DNA of 64,000 nucleotides from Leptotrichia wadei (GTDB lineage Bacteria; Fusobacteriota; Fusobacteriia; Fusobacteriales; Leptotrichiaceae): NCBI RefSeq assembly GCF_007990545.2, contig NZ_AP019829.2, positions 2,170,001 to 2,234,000 of the forward strand, read 5' to 3'. Shown piece by piece: positions 28,142 to 40,866 of this stretch (position 1 is its first letter; each line of letters starts with the position of its first letter). The notes under the pieces were generated by a model. It saw only the letters and a program-made list of their open reading frames with translations, ran no database searches and was not told where the DNA came from. The position numbers and the translations under genes were made by a program.

Positions 28142-28714
28142 ATGAATAATTTTACAATAAAAGAAACCCCAATAAAAGGCTTAGTAATAATTGAGCCAAA
28201 AATTTTTGGAGATAAAAGAGGATTCTTTATGGAAACTTATAACAAGAAATCTTTTGAAGAATTGGGACTCACAATGGACTTCGTTCAAGATAACCATTCA
28301 AAATCTAAAAAAGGCGTTTTACGTGGACTTCACTTCCAGACAAAGCACTCTCAAGGAAAATTAGTACGTGTGATAAAGGGAAGCGTTTACGATGTGGCAG
28401 TTGATTTGAGAAAGGACAGCGAAACTTTTGGAAAATGGCATGCGGTAAAATTATCTGCCGAAAATAAACTGATGTTTTATATTCCAGAAGGCTTTGCACA
28501 TGGCTTTTTAACACTTGAAGATGAAACAGAATTTACTTATAAATGCACAGATTTATATGCCCCAGAATATGATAGTGGAATTTTGTGGAATGATGAAACA
28601 ATAAATATTGACTGGAAGTTTGAAGAATTTGGAATAAATTCTGACGAATTAACAATTTCTGAAAAGGATAAAATTCAACAAAAGTTTGATAAAACAAAAA
28701 ATTATTTTGAATAA
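28142..28714 (+). CDS. rfbC: dTDP-4-dehydrorhamnose 3,5-epimerase
   Basis: 190-residue cupin-fold epimerase, the step after RfbB. RGLHFQ near residue 59 contains the catalytic His. Other family segments, such as KLVRVIKGSVYDVAVDLR and IPEGFAHGFL, are present. The ATG follows AAAGGAGTAG. Co-transcribed with rfbB. The downstream region carries repeats rather than rfbD. Confidence 0.94.
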   Translation: MNNFTIKETPIKGLVIIEPKIFGDKRGFFMETYNKKSFEELGLTMDFVQDNHSKSKKGVLRGLHFQTKHSQGKLVRVIKGSVYDVAVDLRKDSETFGKWHAVKLSAENKLMFYIPEGFAHGFLTLEDETEFTYKCTDLYAPEYDSGILWNDETINIDWKFEEFGINSDELTISEKDKIQQKFDKTKNYFE

Positions 28715-28743
28715 AAAAATAATCCAATTATTTTATATAAAAT

Positions 28744-28840
28744 TGAGAGTCTCTCATAAATAAAAAATGATTTTTTTGACATAAATTTTATATATTCCAG
28801 AGAATTAAAAAATACTATTCTTACAGACTTTATAAAAAGG
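28744..28840. repeat. diverged one-ended copy of the TCTCATAA repeat
   Basis: Starts GAGTCTCTCATAAATAAAAA and resembles the left half of the inverted-repeat element at 36795-36944 over roughly 80 nt. No matching right end is visible. The 472 nt gap 28715-29186 otherwise contains the IS256-like remnant and plain AT-rich sequence. Confidence 0.4.
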
Positions 28841-28859
28841 ATAAAATATATTTCTTATA

Positions 28860-28950
28860 GAGTGTGTCTATAATTTTGTGTAAACTAATAGATAAATCCA
28901 GTAAATTCAATACTTTACTGCTCTATTCACGCAAAAATTTTTACACACTC
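28860..28950. repeat. 91 bp element with IS256-like terminal inverted repeats
   Basis: The ends are GAGTGTGTCTATAATTTTGT and, reversed, GAGTGTGTAAAAATTTTTGC, an imperfect inverted repeat of about 25 bp. The outer sequence resembles ends of IS256-family elements. No transposase lies inside, so it is a remnant or a non-autonomous derivative. Confidence 0.5.
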
Positions 28951-29186
28951 ACCTCAAAAATATTCTGTTTTTTTATAAAAAAATATAAAATAAACAAAAA
29001 AAGGCAGAAAGATTTCTTTTACAAGATTCTCTCCACCTAAATTATTTTCACTTTTATTAATTAAATCGATACTATTCCCCGTTTAAAAAGCAAATATTTA
29101 TTTTAATTATTTGAAAATAAATATCAGGTTTAAACTACTAAAAAGATTTATAATATATTCATTATTTAAATGGGGTTTAGTATGAA

Positions 29187-30203
29187 TTATTTTTTCTGAT
29201 AAACTCTTACATAATCAACTTTCATTTCTGTTGGAAAATCTACATCTCCATCTTCTCCCGTTTTTTTGCTCAAAGCCACATTTATCATTATAAAATATGG
29301 TTGATTAAACGGATTTTGCAACCCTTTTTTCTCTAATTCCTTGTAACTAAATCTTTTGTATACTTTGTTATTAAATAGCCACTTTATTTCCTTATCATCC
29401 CATTCTACTGCATAAGTATTGAAATTTGTCAATTTCTCTTTAGACCATTTACTTATTTTATAGTCACTGCCTTCAAATGATTCATAAGTATTGTCACTTC
29501 TTAAAACATGCGCTGTCCCTGTAACACGATTCATCTCACCGCCATCAGTTTCCACTATATCAATCTCACCAATTGCAGGTTTTCCATCAGCTTGAGAATA
29601 TCCTTCAGGCCATAGCCAGAATGCAGGCCAAGTTCCAATTCCCTTAGGCATAGCTGCTCTCATTTCAATTTTTCCATATTTCACATTATAAAGGTTTCTT
29701 GTATGAATCGCTCCTGAACTATAAAGAATTTTTCTTTCAATACCATCCACATTTACCTTTTTATCATTTTCCTTTTTCAATGTTATAACCATATTTCCAT
29801 TTTCAACTTTAACATTATCTCTCAAGTAATAGTGTTTTGCATCAAATCCATACTGGTTTACTAATTTCCCATTTTCATCAATATAATTCCCTGCATTCCA
29901 AGGATTTCCATTCTCCCAGTAAGCCCACTTTGTACTGTCTAAATAATCTCCATTAAATTCATCATCCCAAACTAATTTCCAGCTTTTACCTTTTACTTTA
30001 GAAATAAACTTATTTAATTTACCTCTTTTAGTTTTTACACTTTCTTCAGCCTTATTTAAATTATTTTCAAGCTTTTCTTTTGCCTCAATTACACCATTTT
30101 CAAATTGTTGAGGAGTTATTCTTTTTTCATTTTTTCCTGCAGCAAATATTGTATTTCCAATTAATGTAAACAAAACTATTCTATAAAAAATCTTTTTTTT
30201 CAC
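29187..30203 (-). CDS. secreted GH16 beta-glucanase
   Basis: 338 residues with an N-terminal signal peptide (KKKIFYRIVLFTLIGNTIFA, cleavage probably after FA near residue 21). A short coiled segment rich in Lys and Glu follows at about 30-65, then a GH16 jelly-roll domain. The catalytic motif GEIDIVETDG at residues 212-221 supplies nucleophile Glu213, Asp215 and acid-base Glu218. It probably cleaves beta-1,3 or mixed beta-glucans outside the membrane. The GTG start overlaps a minimal ATG-TCG-TGA that sits at the optimal distance from GGAGA. A MITE-like element ends 29 nt upstream. Confidence 0.88.
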   Translation of the reverse strand: MKKKIFYRIVLFTLIGNTIFAAGKNEKRITPQQFENGVIEAKEKLENNLNKAEESVKTKRGKLNKFISKVKGKSWKLVWDDEFNGDYLDSTKWAYWENGNPWNAGNYIDENGKLVNQYGFDAKHYYLRDNVKVENGNMVITLKKENDKKVNVDGIERKILYSSGAIHTRNLYNVKYGKIEMRAAMPKGIGTWPAFWLWPEGYSQADGKPAIGEIDIVETDGGEMNRVTGTAHVLRSDNTYESFEGSDYKISKWSKEKLTNFNTYAVEWDDKEIKWLFNNKVYKRFSYKELEKKGLQNPFNQPYFIMINVALSKKTGEDGDVDFPTEMKVDYVRVYQKK

Positions 30204-30232
30204 GACATTTATCTCCTTTTTTAAGTTATATT

Positions 30233-30391
30233 AGTCATTTGTAAAAGTTTAAAATTTCAAATAATTATAATGCTTTTATAATTCTAATTCTTACTATTTT
30301 TTATCCAGTATTTTTACAGTAAAATTTTAATATTTTTATTAAAATACTGTGTTTAGTTAAATTTTTGTATTATTACTTTTACAATCGCCTA
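30233..30391 (-). mobile_element. MITE-like element, copy B, upstream of the GH16 gene
   Basis: 159 bp flanked by an 11 nt direct repeat, TAAGTTATATT, at 30222-30232 and 30392-30402. The ends, counted with the adjoining T, are inverted repeats TAGTCATTTGTAAAAGT and TAGGCGATTGTAAAAGT, nearly those of copy A. The interior differs from copy A and contains a 9 bp stem CAGTATTTT/AAAATACTG. The remainder of the gap to 30544 shows only a repeat of the AT-rich inner sequence near 30495. Confidence 0.75.
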
Positions 30392-30544
30392 TAAGTTATA
30401 TTTTTTCATTTATAAAATTATAATATCAACATAATTTTCTATTATTATAACATTTTAATAACAATAATTTCTAGTATTCTTTTAAATTTTCAAAAAATTT
30501 TAATATTTTTATTAAATACTCTATTTTCTAAATTTTAAATAATT

Positions 30545-31381
30545 TTAATTACATTTATATTTATCCATACATTCTCTATTTTTTATTTTTCTTTTCTTAT
30601 CAAAAAACCATCCCCACTTATTAAAATACTTAATCGCCGATTTCATATGTAATATCATTAGTTTTTTTGACTTATACGAAGCTTTCTCATGCTCATGAAA
30701 TATTTCAACTTTTGGATAATAAATGACTTTATATTTTTCCCCAATTCTTCGACATAAATCATAATCTTCCATATACATAAAATACTGTTCATCAAATCCA
30801 CCAATTTCTTTTAATACAGAGACTCTCAAAAAAATGAAGCACCCTGAAAGAATTGGTACTTCCATTATATCATCAAAATTTGCCCATTTCATTTCATAAT
30901 CATAATTCATTTTTTCAACAATGTTCTTAAATGGCAAAAACCTTCTAAAAATAAGATTTACAGGTGTTGGAAACAATCTACAAGTATAACTAAATTTTCT
31001 TTTAAAATCTCTAATTTTGGGTCCTATTTGTCCAATTTCATTATGATCTCTCATATATTCAATAATTTTTTCAATCACATTTTTTTCAAAATAAATATCT
31101 GCATTAATAATTAAATGAAATTCTGATATTTCAGAGTTATTAATTAATTTGTTAATAATAACATTATGTCCAGCTCCAAACCCCTTATTAGAATCATTAA
31201 AAATATATTCTATTCTGGCATCACCAATATTTTCAAAAAAATTCTTCAATTCATCTGTTTCTGAATTATCCGAAATCCATAATTTAAAATTCAAGTTAAT
31301 ACTTTGAAAACATTTAATTATTTTTTCTAAATCACTTTTTGGTGTATTATATGTTACAATACATACTGTAAAATCATACAT
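30545..31381 (-). CDS. GT2-family glycosyltransferase
   Basis: 278 residues from ATG 31381, which follows CGAGGT; a longer frame to 31417 lacks a ribosome site. The GT-A fold is shown by VCIVTYNTP at the start, SDNSE near residue 40, the nucleotide-sugar and metal motif NADIYFE near 107, and a later GGFDEQYFMYMEDYDLCRRI acceptor segment. It resembles rhamnosyltransferase-like enzymes of surface polysaccharide synthesis; the sugar cannot be read. It starts 50 nt downstream of the tRNA-Asn that ends the rRNA operon. I see no separate promoter, so it may depend on read-through. Confidence 0.85.
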   Translation of the reverse strand: MYDFTVCIVTYNTPKSDLEKIIKCFQSINLNFKLWISDNSETDELKNFFENIGDARIEYIFNDSNKGFGAGHNVIINKLINNSEISEFHLIINADIYFEKNVIEKIIEYMRDHNEIGQIGPKIRDFKRKFSYTCRLFPTPVNLIFRRFLPFKNIVEKMNYDYEMKWANFDDIMEVPILSGCFIFLRVSVLKEIGGFDEQYFMYMEDYDLCRRIGEKYKVIYYPKVEIFHEHEKASYKSKKLMILHMKSAIKYFNKWGWFFDKKRKIKNRECMDKYKCN

Positions 31382-31430
31382 AAATAACCTCGTATCTTTA
31401 TTTATAAAATTTCTCATAAAATAAAAAAAA

Positions 31431-31507
31431 TGGCGTCCCCGGTTGGACTTGAACCAACGGCCCTCTGATTAACAGTCAGATGCTCTAACCAGCTGAGCTA
31501 CGGAGAC
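31431..31507 (-). tRNA. tRNA-Asn (GTT)
   Basis: 77 nt with encoded CCA. The acceptor stem GTCTCCG pairs with CGGGGAC (one G-U), the anticodon loop reads CTGTTAA, and the T-loop is TTCAAGT. Last RNA of the rRNA operon; a T8 run follows it. Confidence 0.97.
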
Positions 31508-31523
31508 ACACATATTCAAAAAA

Positions 31524-31637
31524 GTTTGGCAACCGCCTATCTTCCCAGGACAAGTCCAAGTATTTTAGGCGCTAACAGACTTAACTGCCGGGTTCGAAAT
31601 GTTACCGGGTGTATCCCTGTCGCTATCATCACCAAAC
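31524..31637 (-). rRNA. 5S ribosomal RNA
   Basis: About 114 nt beginning GTTTGGTGATGATAGCG and ending GGTTGCCAAAC. These ends pair as helix I. Conserved CGAAC and CCTGGGAAG segments are present. Confidence 0.93.
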
Positions 31638-31692
31638 TGGATATATATGCTGCCTATCAAGACAATGAGAAATAAATAGCAGAAGTAAAAGA

Positions 31693-34597
<2,905 letters not shown>

Positions 34598-34674
34598 AGA
34601 ATAACTTTTTTTACTCCAGTTCAGTTATAATCTTTTACCTACTATTCATTTCCCATTGTCCTAAATAATAATAT

Positions 34675-34750
34675 TGGTGGAGATAAGCGGGTTCGAACCG
34701 CTGACCTCTGCCTTGCAAGGGCAGCGCTCTCCCAACTGAGCTATATCCCC
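34675..34750 (-). tRNA. tRNA-Ala (TGC)
   Basis: 76 nt with encoded CCA, starting GGGGATATAGCTCAG. The anticodon loop is CTTGCAA. It lies in the 16S-23S spacer next to tRNA-Ile. Confidence 0.97.
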
Positions 34751-34761
34751 AAGACATCTTA

Positions 34762-34838
<77 letters not shown>

Positions 34839-34875
34839 ATAAGATACATAAAGAAGCAGTGCTTATCGCTCCTTA

Positions 34876-36386
<1,511 letters not shown>

Positions 36387-36535
36387 CAATATATTCTTAT
36401 ATATTTAAATTTCACCTAATTAGTCTTGACGCCATCTTTTTCAAGATGCTTGACTTGTTGATTATACACTTAATTGCTTCTTTACATTATTAATATCTCT
36501 ATTGTCCATGATACATTTTCGTATCGACAAGATAT

Positions 36536-36564
36536 ATATTATCATAAAAGGGATTATTTGTCAA
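36536..36564 (-). promoter_or_regulatory. rRNA operon promoter
   Basis: Minus-strand perfect TTGACA at 36559-36564, a 17 nt spacer and TAATAT at 36536-36541. It lies about 150 nt before the 16S. The leader contains a CATCTT/AAGATG hairpin near 36432-36447. Confidence 0.8.
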
Positions 36565-36794
36565 CTACTTTTTTAAATTTTTTAGTATACTGTAAAATTT
36601 GATTTAAAGATTTATGTTAAATACTATATTTTAAGTGTTTTATACTAGATCTATTTATTTAAAAAAAAGGAAATTATATTTTAATTATCTTAGCAATAAA
36701 GAGTTTTGACTCTTATTAAACAAATTACAGCTAATCCACTATTTTAAATATAAGAAATAATACTAAATAATTATACTTTTTTCAAAAAAAAGGA

Positions 36795-36944
36795 TGTCTC
36801 ATAAGTTAAAAATAATTTTATTAATAAATATTATATATTTTGTAAAAAGCATAAAAAGCAAAAGATATTATTTTTATTGATTTAAAAAATATAGTAAAAT
36901 AAATAAAATTTATGATTTGATAATTTTATTTATCTTATGAGACA
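36795..36944. repeat. 150 bp inverted-repeat element (MITE or IS remnant)
   Basis: Ends are perfect 11 bp inverted repeats, TGTCTCATAAG, with weaker similarity extending inward for another 15 nt. No coding capacity and no clear target duplication. A diverged half-copy lies at 28744. It occupies the middle of the 740 nt gap between the rRNA promoter and cstA. The rest of that gap is AT-rich with one small hairpin (AAGAGT/ACTCTT near 36705). Confidence 0.5.
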
Positions 36945-37128
36945 GACCTCTTACTTACTTTGTTTTTATCTTTTTTACTTTATGTTTAATACATAATTTT
37001 GTAATTAACAATTATATTTTTATTAAATTTTTTAAAAATATACTTGTTTTTTTATAAAATCAGGCTATTATATTATTAATAGAATAATTTTTAAATTTTT
37101 TATATAAAGTTATTAGGAGGTTTTCATT

Positions 37129-38604
37129 ATGATTTCTTTTATTTTAGCAATAGTTGCTCTTATTTTGGGTTACGCATTTTACAGTAAATTTGTAGAAAAA
37201 GTTTTTGGAATAGAACCTGATAGAACACCACCCTCAATTGAATATTACGACGGTGTCGATTATGTGCAAATCAGCACTCCAAAAGCATTTTTGATTCAAT
37301 TCTTAAATATTGCCGGAACAGGACCGATATTTGGAGCGATTGCAGGTGCTTTATGGGGACCAGCCGCATTTTTGTGGATTGTTTTTGGATGTATATTTGG
37401 AGGAGCAGTTCACGATTTCTTGATTGGTATGCTTTCGCTTAGGGATAAGGGAAGCAGTATTGGAGAACTTGTCGGACAAAATTTAGGTGTTGTCATGCAG
37501 CAGATTATGAGAGTTTTCTCAATTGTTTTACTTATTTTAGTTGGAGTGGTATTTATAAAATCACCTGCTGATATTCTTCACAATTTAATTCCGGGTGTAA
37601 GTGCCATGACTTTTACAATTATTATAATTGCTTATTATATTTTAGCAACAATTCTCCCACTTGATAAAATCATTGCCAAAATTTACCCAATCTTTGGTTT
37701 TGCATTGTTATTTATGGCGATTGGTATTGGGACAATGTTAATTTACGGGCAATTTAAAGGTGCTTTTGCAATTCCTGAAATTACTGAAATTTTTAAAGGA
37801 AATCCGCATCCTAAAGGAACTTCAATGTTTCCCTACTTATTTATTTCAATAGCCTGCGGTGCAGTAAGCGGTTTCCATGCTACTCAATCCCCAATGGTTG
37901 CACGTTGCCTAAAAAATGAAACTGAAGGAAGAAAAGTTTTTTATGGTGCCATGATTTCAGAAGGTGTAGTTGCGCTAGTATGGGCTGCCGCTGCGATGAC
38001 AGTTTTTGGTGGAATTAAGGAACTTGCCGCTGCCGGAACTCCTGCAGTTGTTGTAAATAAAGCATCTGTTCAATTGCTCGGTGTATTTGGGGCATTTCTA
38101 GCTGTACTAGGTGTCGTTGCTTGTCCTATTACTTCGGGAGATACTGCCTTTAGAGGTTCAAGATTAATTATTGCTGATATTTTCAAAATTAAACAGGCTC
38201 CAATAAAAAACAGATTTTTAATTGCAATACCTTTATTTGTCGTTGGTATTTATTTAACAACTATTGACTTTAACGTTATTTGGAGATATTTTGCATGGGC
38301 AAACCAAACTTTGGCGGCAGTTTCATTATGGACTGCAACAGTATGGCTTGTTAAAAAAGGAAAACCATTCTTATTCGCATTAATTCCTTCAATGTTTATG
38401 ACAATGGTTGTTACAACTTATATCATAATCGCTCCAGAAGGATTTGTAAGATTTTTCAAAAATGTGCCTGTTCACACTATTGAGTTTTACGGTACTTTAA
38501 TCGCAAGTGTAGTTACAATTATCTGCACAGCATTATTATTCAACTACAAGCATCATTTACACGGAAAATCTCATCACGCTGAACGTTTAAACGTTGCAAA
38601 ATAA
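37129..38604 (+). CDS. cstA: CstA-family peptide/pyruvate transporter
   Basis: 491-residue polytopic membrane protein of the carbon starvation CstA family, in the shorter form found in many anaerobes (E. coli CstA is about 700 residues). The conserved N-terminal DRTPPSIEYYDGVDY near residue 30, then FLNIAGTGPIFGAIAGALWGP and the segment HATQSPMVARC near 255, identify the family. About 12 membrane segments are apparent. It probably imports pyruvate or small peptides using proton or sodium coupling. The ATG follows a perfect AGGAGG. A hairpin terminator closes this single-gene transcript. Confidence 0.9.
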   Translation: MISFILAIVALILGYAFYSKFVEKVFGIEPDRTPPSIEYYDGVDYVQISTPKAFLIQFLNIAGTGPIFGAIAGALWGPAAFLWIVFGCIFGGAVHDFLIGMLSLRDKGSSIGELVGQNLGVVMQQIMRVFSIVLLILVGVVFIKSPADILHNLIPGVSAMTFTIIIIAYYILATILPLDKIIAKIYPIFGFALLFMAIGIGTMLIYGQFKGAFAIPEITEIFKGNPHPKGTSMFPYLFISIACGAVSGFHATQSPMVARCLKNETEGRKVFYGAMISEGVVALVWAAAAMTVFGGIKELAAAGTPAVVVNKASVQLLGVFGAFLAVLGVVACPITSGDTAFRGSRLIIADIFKIKQAPIKNRFLIAIPLFVVGIYLTTIDFNVIWRYFAWANQTLAAVSLWTATVWLVKKGKPFLFALIPSMFMTMVVTTYIIIAPEGFVRFFKNVPVHTIEFYGTLIASVVTIICTALLFNYKHHLHGKSHHAERLNVAK

Positions 38605-38622
38605 ACAGGCTAAACAAAAAAT

Positions 38623-38669
38623 ACAGTCAAACAAGGTTTTATTCAGGATTCTTTGCTTGACTGTTTTAT
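38623..38669 (+). terminator. intrinsic terminator of cstA
   Basis: ACAGTCAA pairs with TTGACTGT, with an inner CAAG/CTTTG, followed by a T-rich tract. Confidence 0.75.
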
Positions 38670-38731
38670 TTATTTTATTTTTCTCTTTGTTTTTTAAAAT
38701 TTTTCATATATAATATCCCTAAAAATAAATT

Positions 38732-40252
38732 GACAGAGTAAAAAATATAGGGGCGGTCATTAAATACCACAACAAATCTTTTTTGACTGCTTTTTTTAAA
38801 ATATTTTACTTTGTGATATTTCTTTCAAAACTTCCCTAATCGGACATTCTCCTCCTCTCAAATATGGAATGTTTGTGCTTTTTCCTGTTTCATTAACAAT
38901 TTCTGGCAAGCGTTCCATCTCTATTACCTTTTCTAGTGAACTCGTTCTTTTGCCGCTAAAGTACAGTTCATACGCCTTTTCCCTGTTTTTTCCATAGTTT
39001 GCAAAGAAAGTGTGGTATAACGCTCTTGCCTTTATCTTCCTTCTTGAAAACGCTTTCGGCCTGCTTGACAAAAATCTTGAGCATTCGTGGGACACAAGGG
39101 CTTCCGTCCTTGAGCCTATGTAATCCTCTTCAGTATATATCCTTCTTATCTTCTCATACTGGTTAAGCAGCATCTTCATCTGCTCCTTTCTTCTCTGGCT
39201 CACATTCTCCTTTTCCTTGAAATTCTCATAAAAATTTTCAAGTCCTGCAAAGTTATCTTTCTCAAGCCACCTGTAAAGATTTTTTGATATTCCCTTGTCC
39301 TTCTTGGAAATTTCAACTATAGCTTTTGCTAGATGAAACTTGTCATAAATGTGTATCGGATTGTAAATCCTAAGCTCCCCTGCAAAGCTGTCTATCCATA
39401 TTCCCCCCATCAGAGTTCACAATCAGCTTCTTCTTGTCCATATTGTATCTCTTTTCAAGATAGTTAAGCACATATTCCGACACTTCCTCAAGGGATACGG
39501 ATGCAGGGAACATTATTGTGTGTTTGTCAATAAGTTTGTTTCTGTCCCTGCAGAGTTCCTCAATTCCACGATGTATTGAAACCATCCTCATATATGTGTT
39601 TTTACTTCTTCTGCACTTCATATGGTCTTCATCAATCTCCATATATACTGGCGAATCGTCATCCCTTTCAAATCTTTCAATATCAAGTTTCGGCATTTCA
39701 AAAGAATTGACAAGATTGTACACAGTAGCCCTTGAAACACCGTAAGTCTTTGCAAGAAATGAAGCCGTAGCATATTGATACTCAAAAAGTATAGTAAAAA
39801 TCAGCTCCTCAGAAAGCCTTCTGTACCGCTTAAGCCCAATTTTTTCATCAATGTAGTAGTGAATGCCTGTTTTCTTGTCTGCATATTTTCGACGTTCAAA
39901 AGTGACATGCCCGAAAGCAGTAGTAACAGTTCTTTTAACAAATCCTTTGCTTTTAAATTTATCTTTTCTTTCATCGGAATGGAAAAAGGCATCATCAACT
40001 CTTTTGACATAAACTCTAAACAGCGTTTCAAAGGCCTTTGAGACAAACAGCTTAAACTGCTGCTCAAACGGAAGCCTGAAGGAAAAAATATTTTTAAAAA
40101 AAGTCTTTACAAGTGAGGAAAAATCTGATATTCTAATCATAGAGGGAACCACCTTTCAATAGAGTTTGGCGATTATATTGTAACTGGTTTCCTCTTTTTT
40201 GTTAATTAAAAATTTGATTAAATTTATTTGCCCCTATATTTTTTACTCTGTC
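38732..40252 (-). mobile_element. ISLre2-type insertion sequence
   Basis: 1521 bp element bounded by perfect 23 bp terminal inverted repeats (38732-38754 and 40230-40252; inner core AGTAAAAAATATAGG). It is flanked by the 9 bp direct duplication AAATAAATT (38723-38731 and 40253-40261). Intact ends and an exact duplication indicate recent insertion. The insertion lies just upstream of the ribosome site of the PAP2 gene. Confidence 0.93.
38796..40152 (-). pseudogene. ISLre2-family (UPF0236) transposase, frameshifted
   Basis: Two frames cover one transposase of about 450 residues. The upstream part (40152 to about 39400) runs from MVPSMIRISDFSSLVKTF to VNSDGG. The downstream part continues GGIWIDSFAGELRIYNPIH to the C-terminus at 38796. 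The break is at a G6 run near 39403-39408 in the sequence for DGGG; five Gs would restore the frame. Family features include the Asp motif YMEIDEDHM and the catalytic-region NSDGGxWI. It is either inactivated or expressed by slippage on the G run. The element is otherwise intact. Confidence 0.85.
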
Positions 40253-40275
40253 AAATAAATTATTTAGGAGAAAAA

Positions 40276-40814
40276 ATGTTAAACTTTATACAAAATATTG
40301 ATATTTTTATTATTAAACAATTTTACAATTTTCAACACAGCTTAAATTCCAAACTCCTAAGCAACATACTAATATTTTTTACCAACTTAGGAAATTACGG
40401 ATTAGTATGGATTGCAATAACATTATTTCTGCTCTCTAGCAAAAAATATCGAAAAATCGGATATTTAGCGGTAATTTCATTGATTATAAATGCAATTATT
40501 GTAAATGTCATTTTAAAAAATCTTATGCATAGAGCAAGACTCTTTACAGAAATATCCGACATTATTCTTTTAGTCAAAGCCCCAAAGGATTTTTCGTTTC
40601 CTTCAGGACATACCTCAGCATCTTTTACAATGGTATATATTTTTTACAAACATTTAAAAAATACTTTCCAGCTGTGCTGATAACAAGCATTATTATTGCC
40701 TTTTCAAGACTATACTTAACTGTACATTTTCCAAGTGATGTTTTGGCTGGATTGCTTATTGGATTGTTTGCAGGATTTTTGGGGGAAAAATTTTTAATAA
40801 GAAAAATAATTTGA
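40276..40814 (+). pseudogene. PAP2-family membrane phosphatase, frameshifted
   Basis: True start is ATG 40276 after TTAGGAG; a longer frame reaching back into the IS end is not real. The protein would be about 180 residues with several membrane helices. All three PAP2 signature motifs are present: KNLMHRAR, FPSGHTSA and, in the shifted frame, SRLYLTVHFPSDVLAG. The frame breaks at an A6 run near 40655 (CATTTAAAAAATAC); a seventh A would restore it. It would dephosphorylate undecaprenyl-pyrophosphate or another lipid phosphate at the membrane. Possible sequencing error, decay or phase variation. The ISLre2 element ends 23 nt upstream and probably removed the native promoter. Confidence 0.82.
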
Positions 40815-40820
40815 TGAAAA

Positions 40821-40843
40821 GTTAGGATTTCCTAGCTTTTTTT
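40821..40843 (+). terminator. intrinsic terminator of the PAP2 gene
   Basis: GTTAGGA and TCCTAGC form a short stem followed by T7. Confidence 0.75.
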
Positions 40844-40866
40844 GTATAAAAATTTATTTTTCATAA

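Noticed and set aside
40228-40275. Extended PAP2 start within the IS right end
   Set aside because: The extra codons are the IS inverted repeat; the ATG at 40276 follows its own AGGAG.
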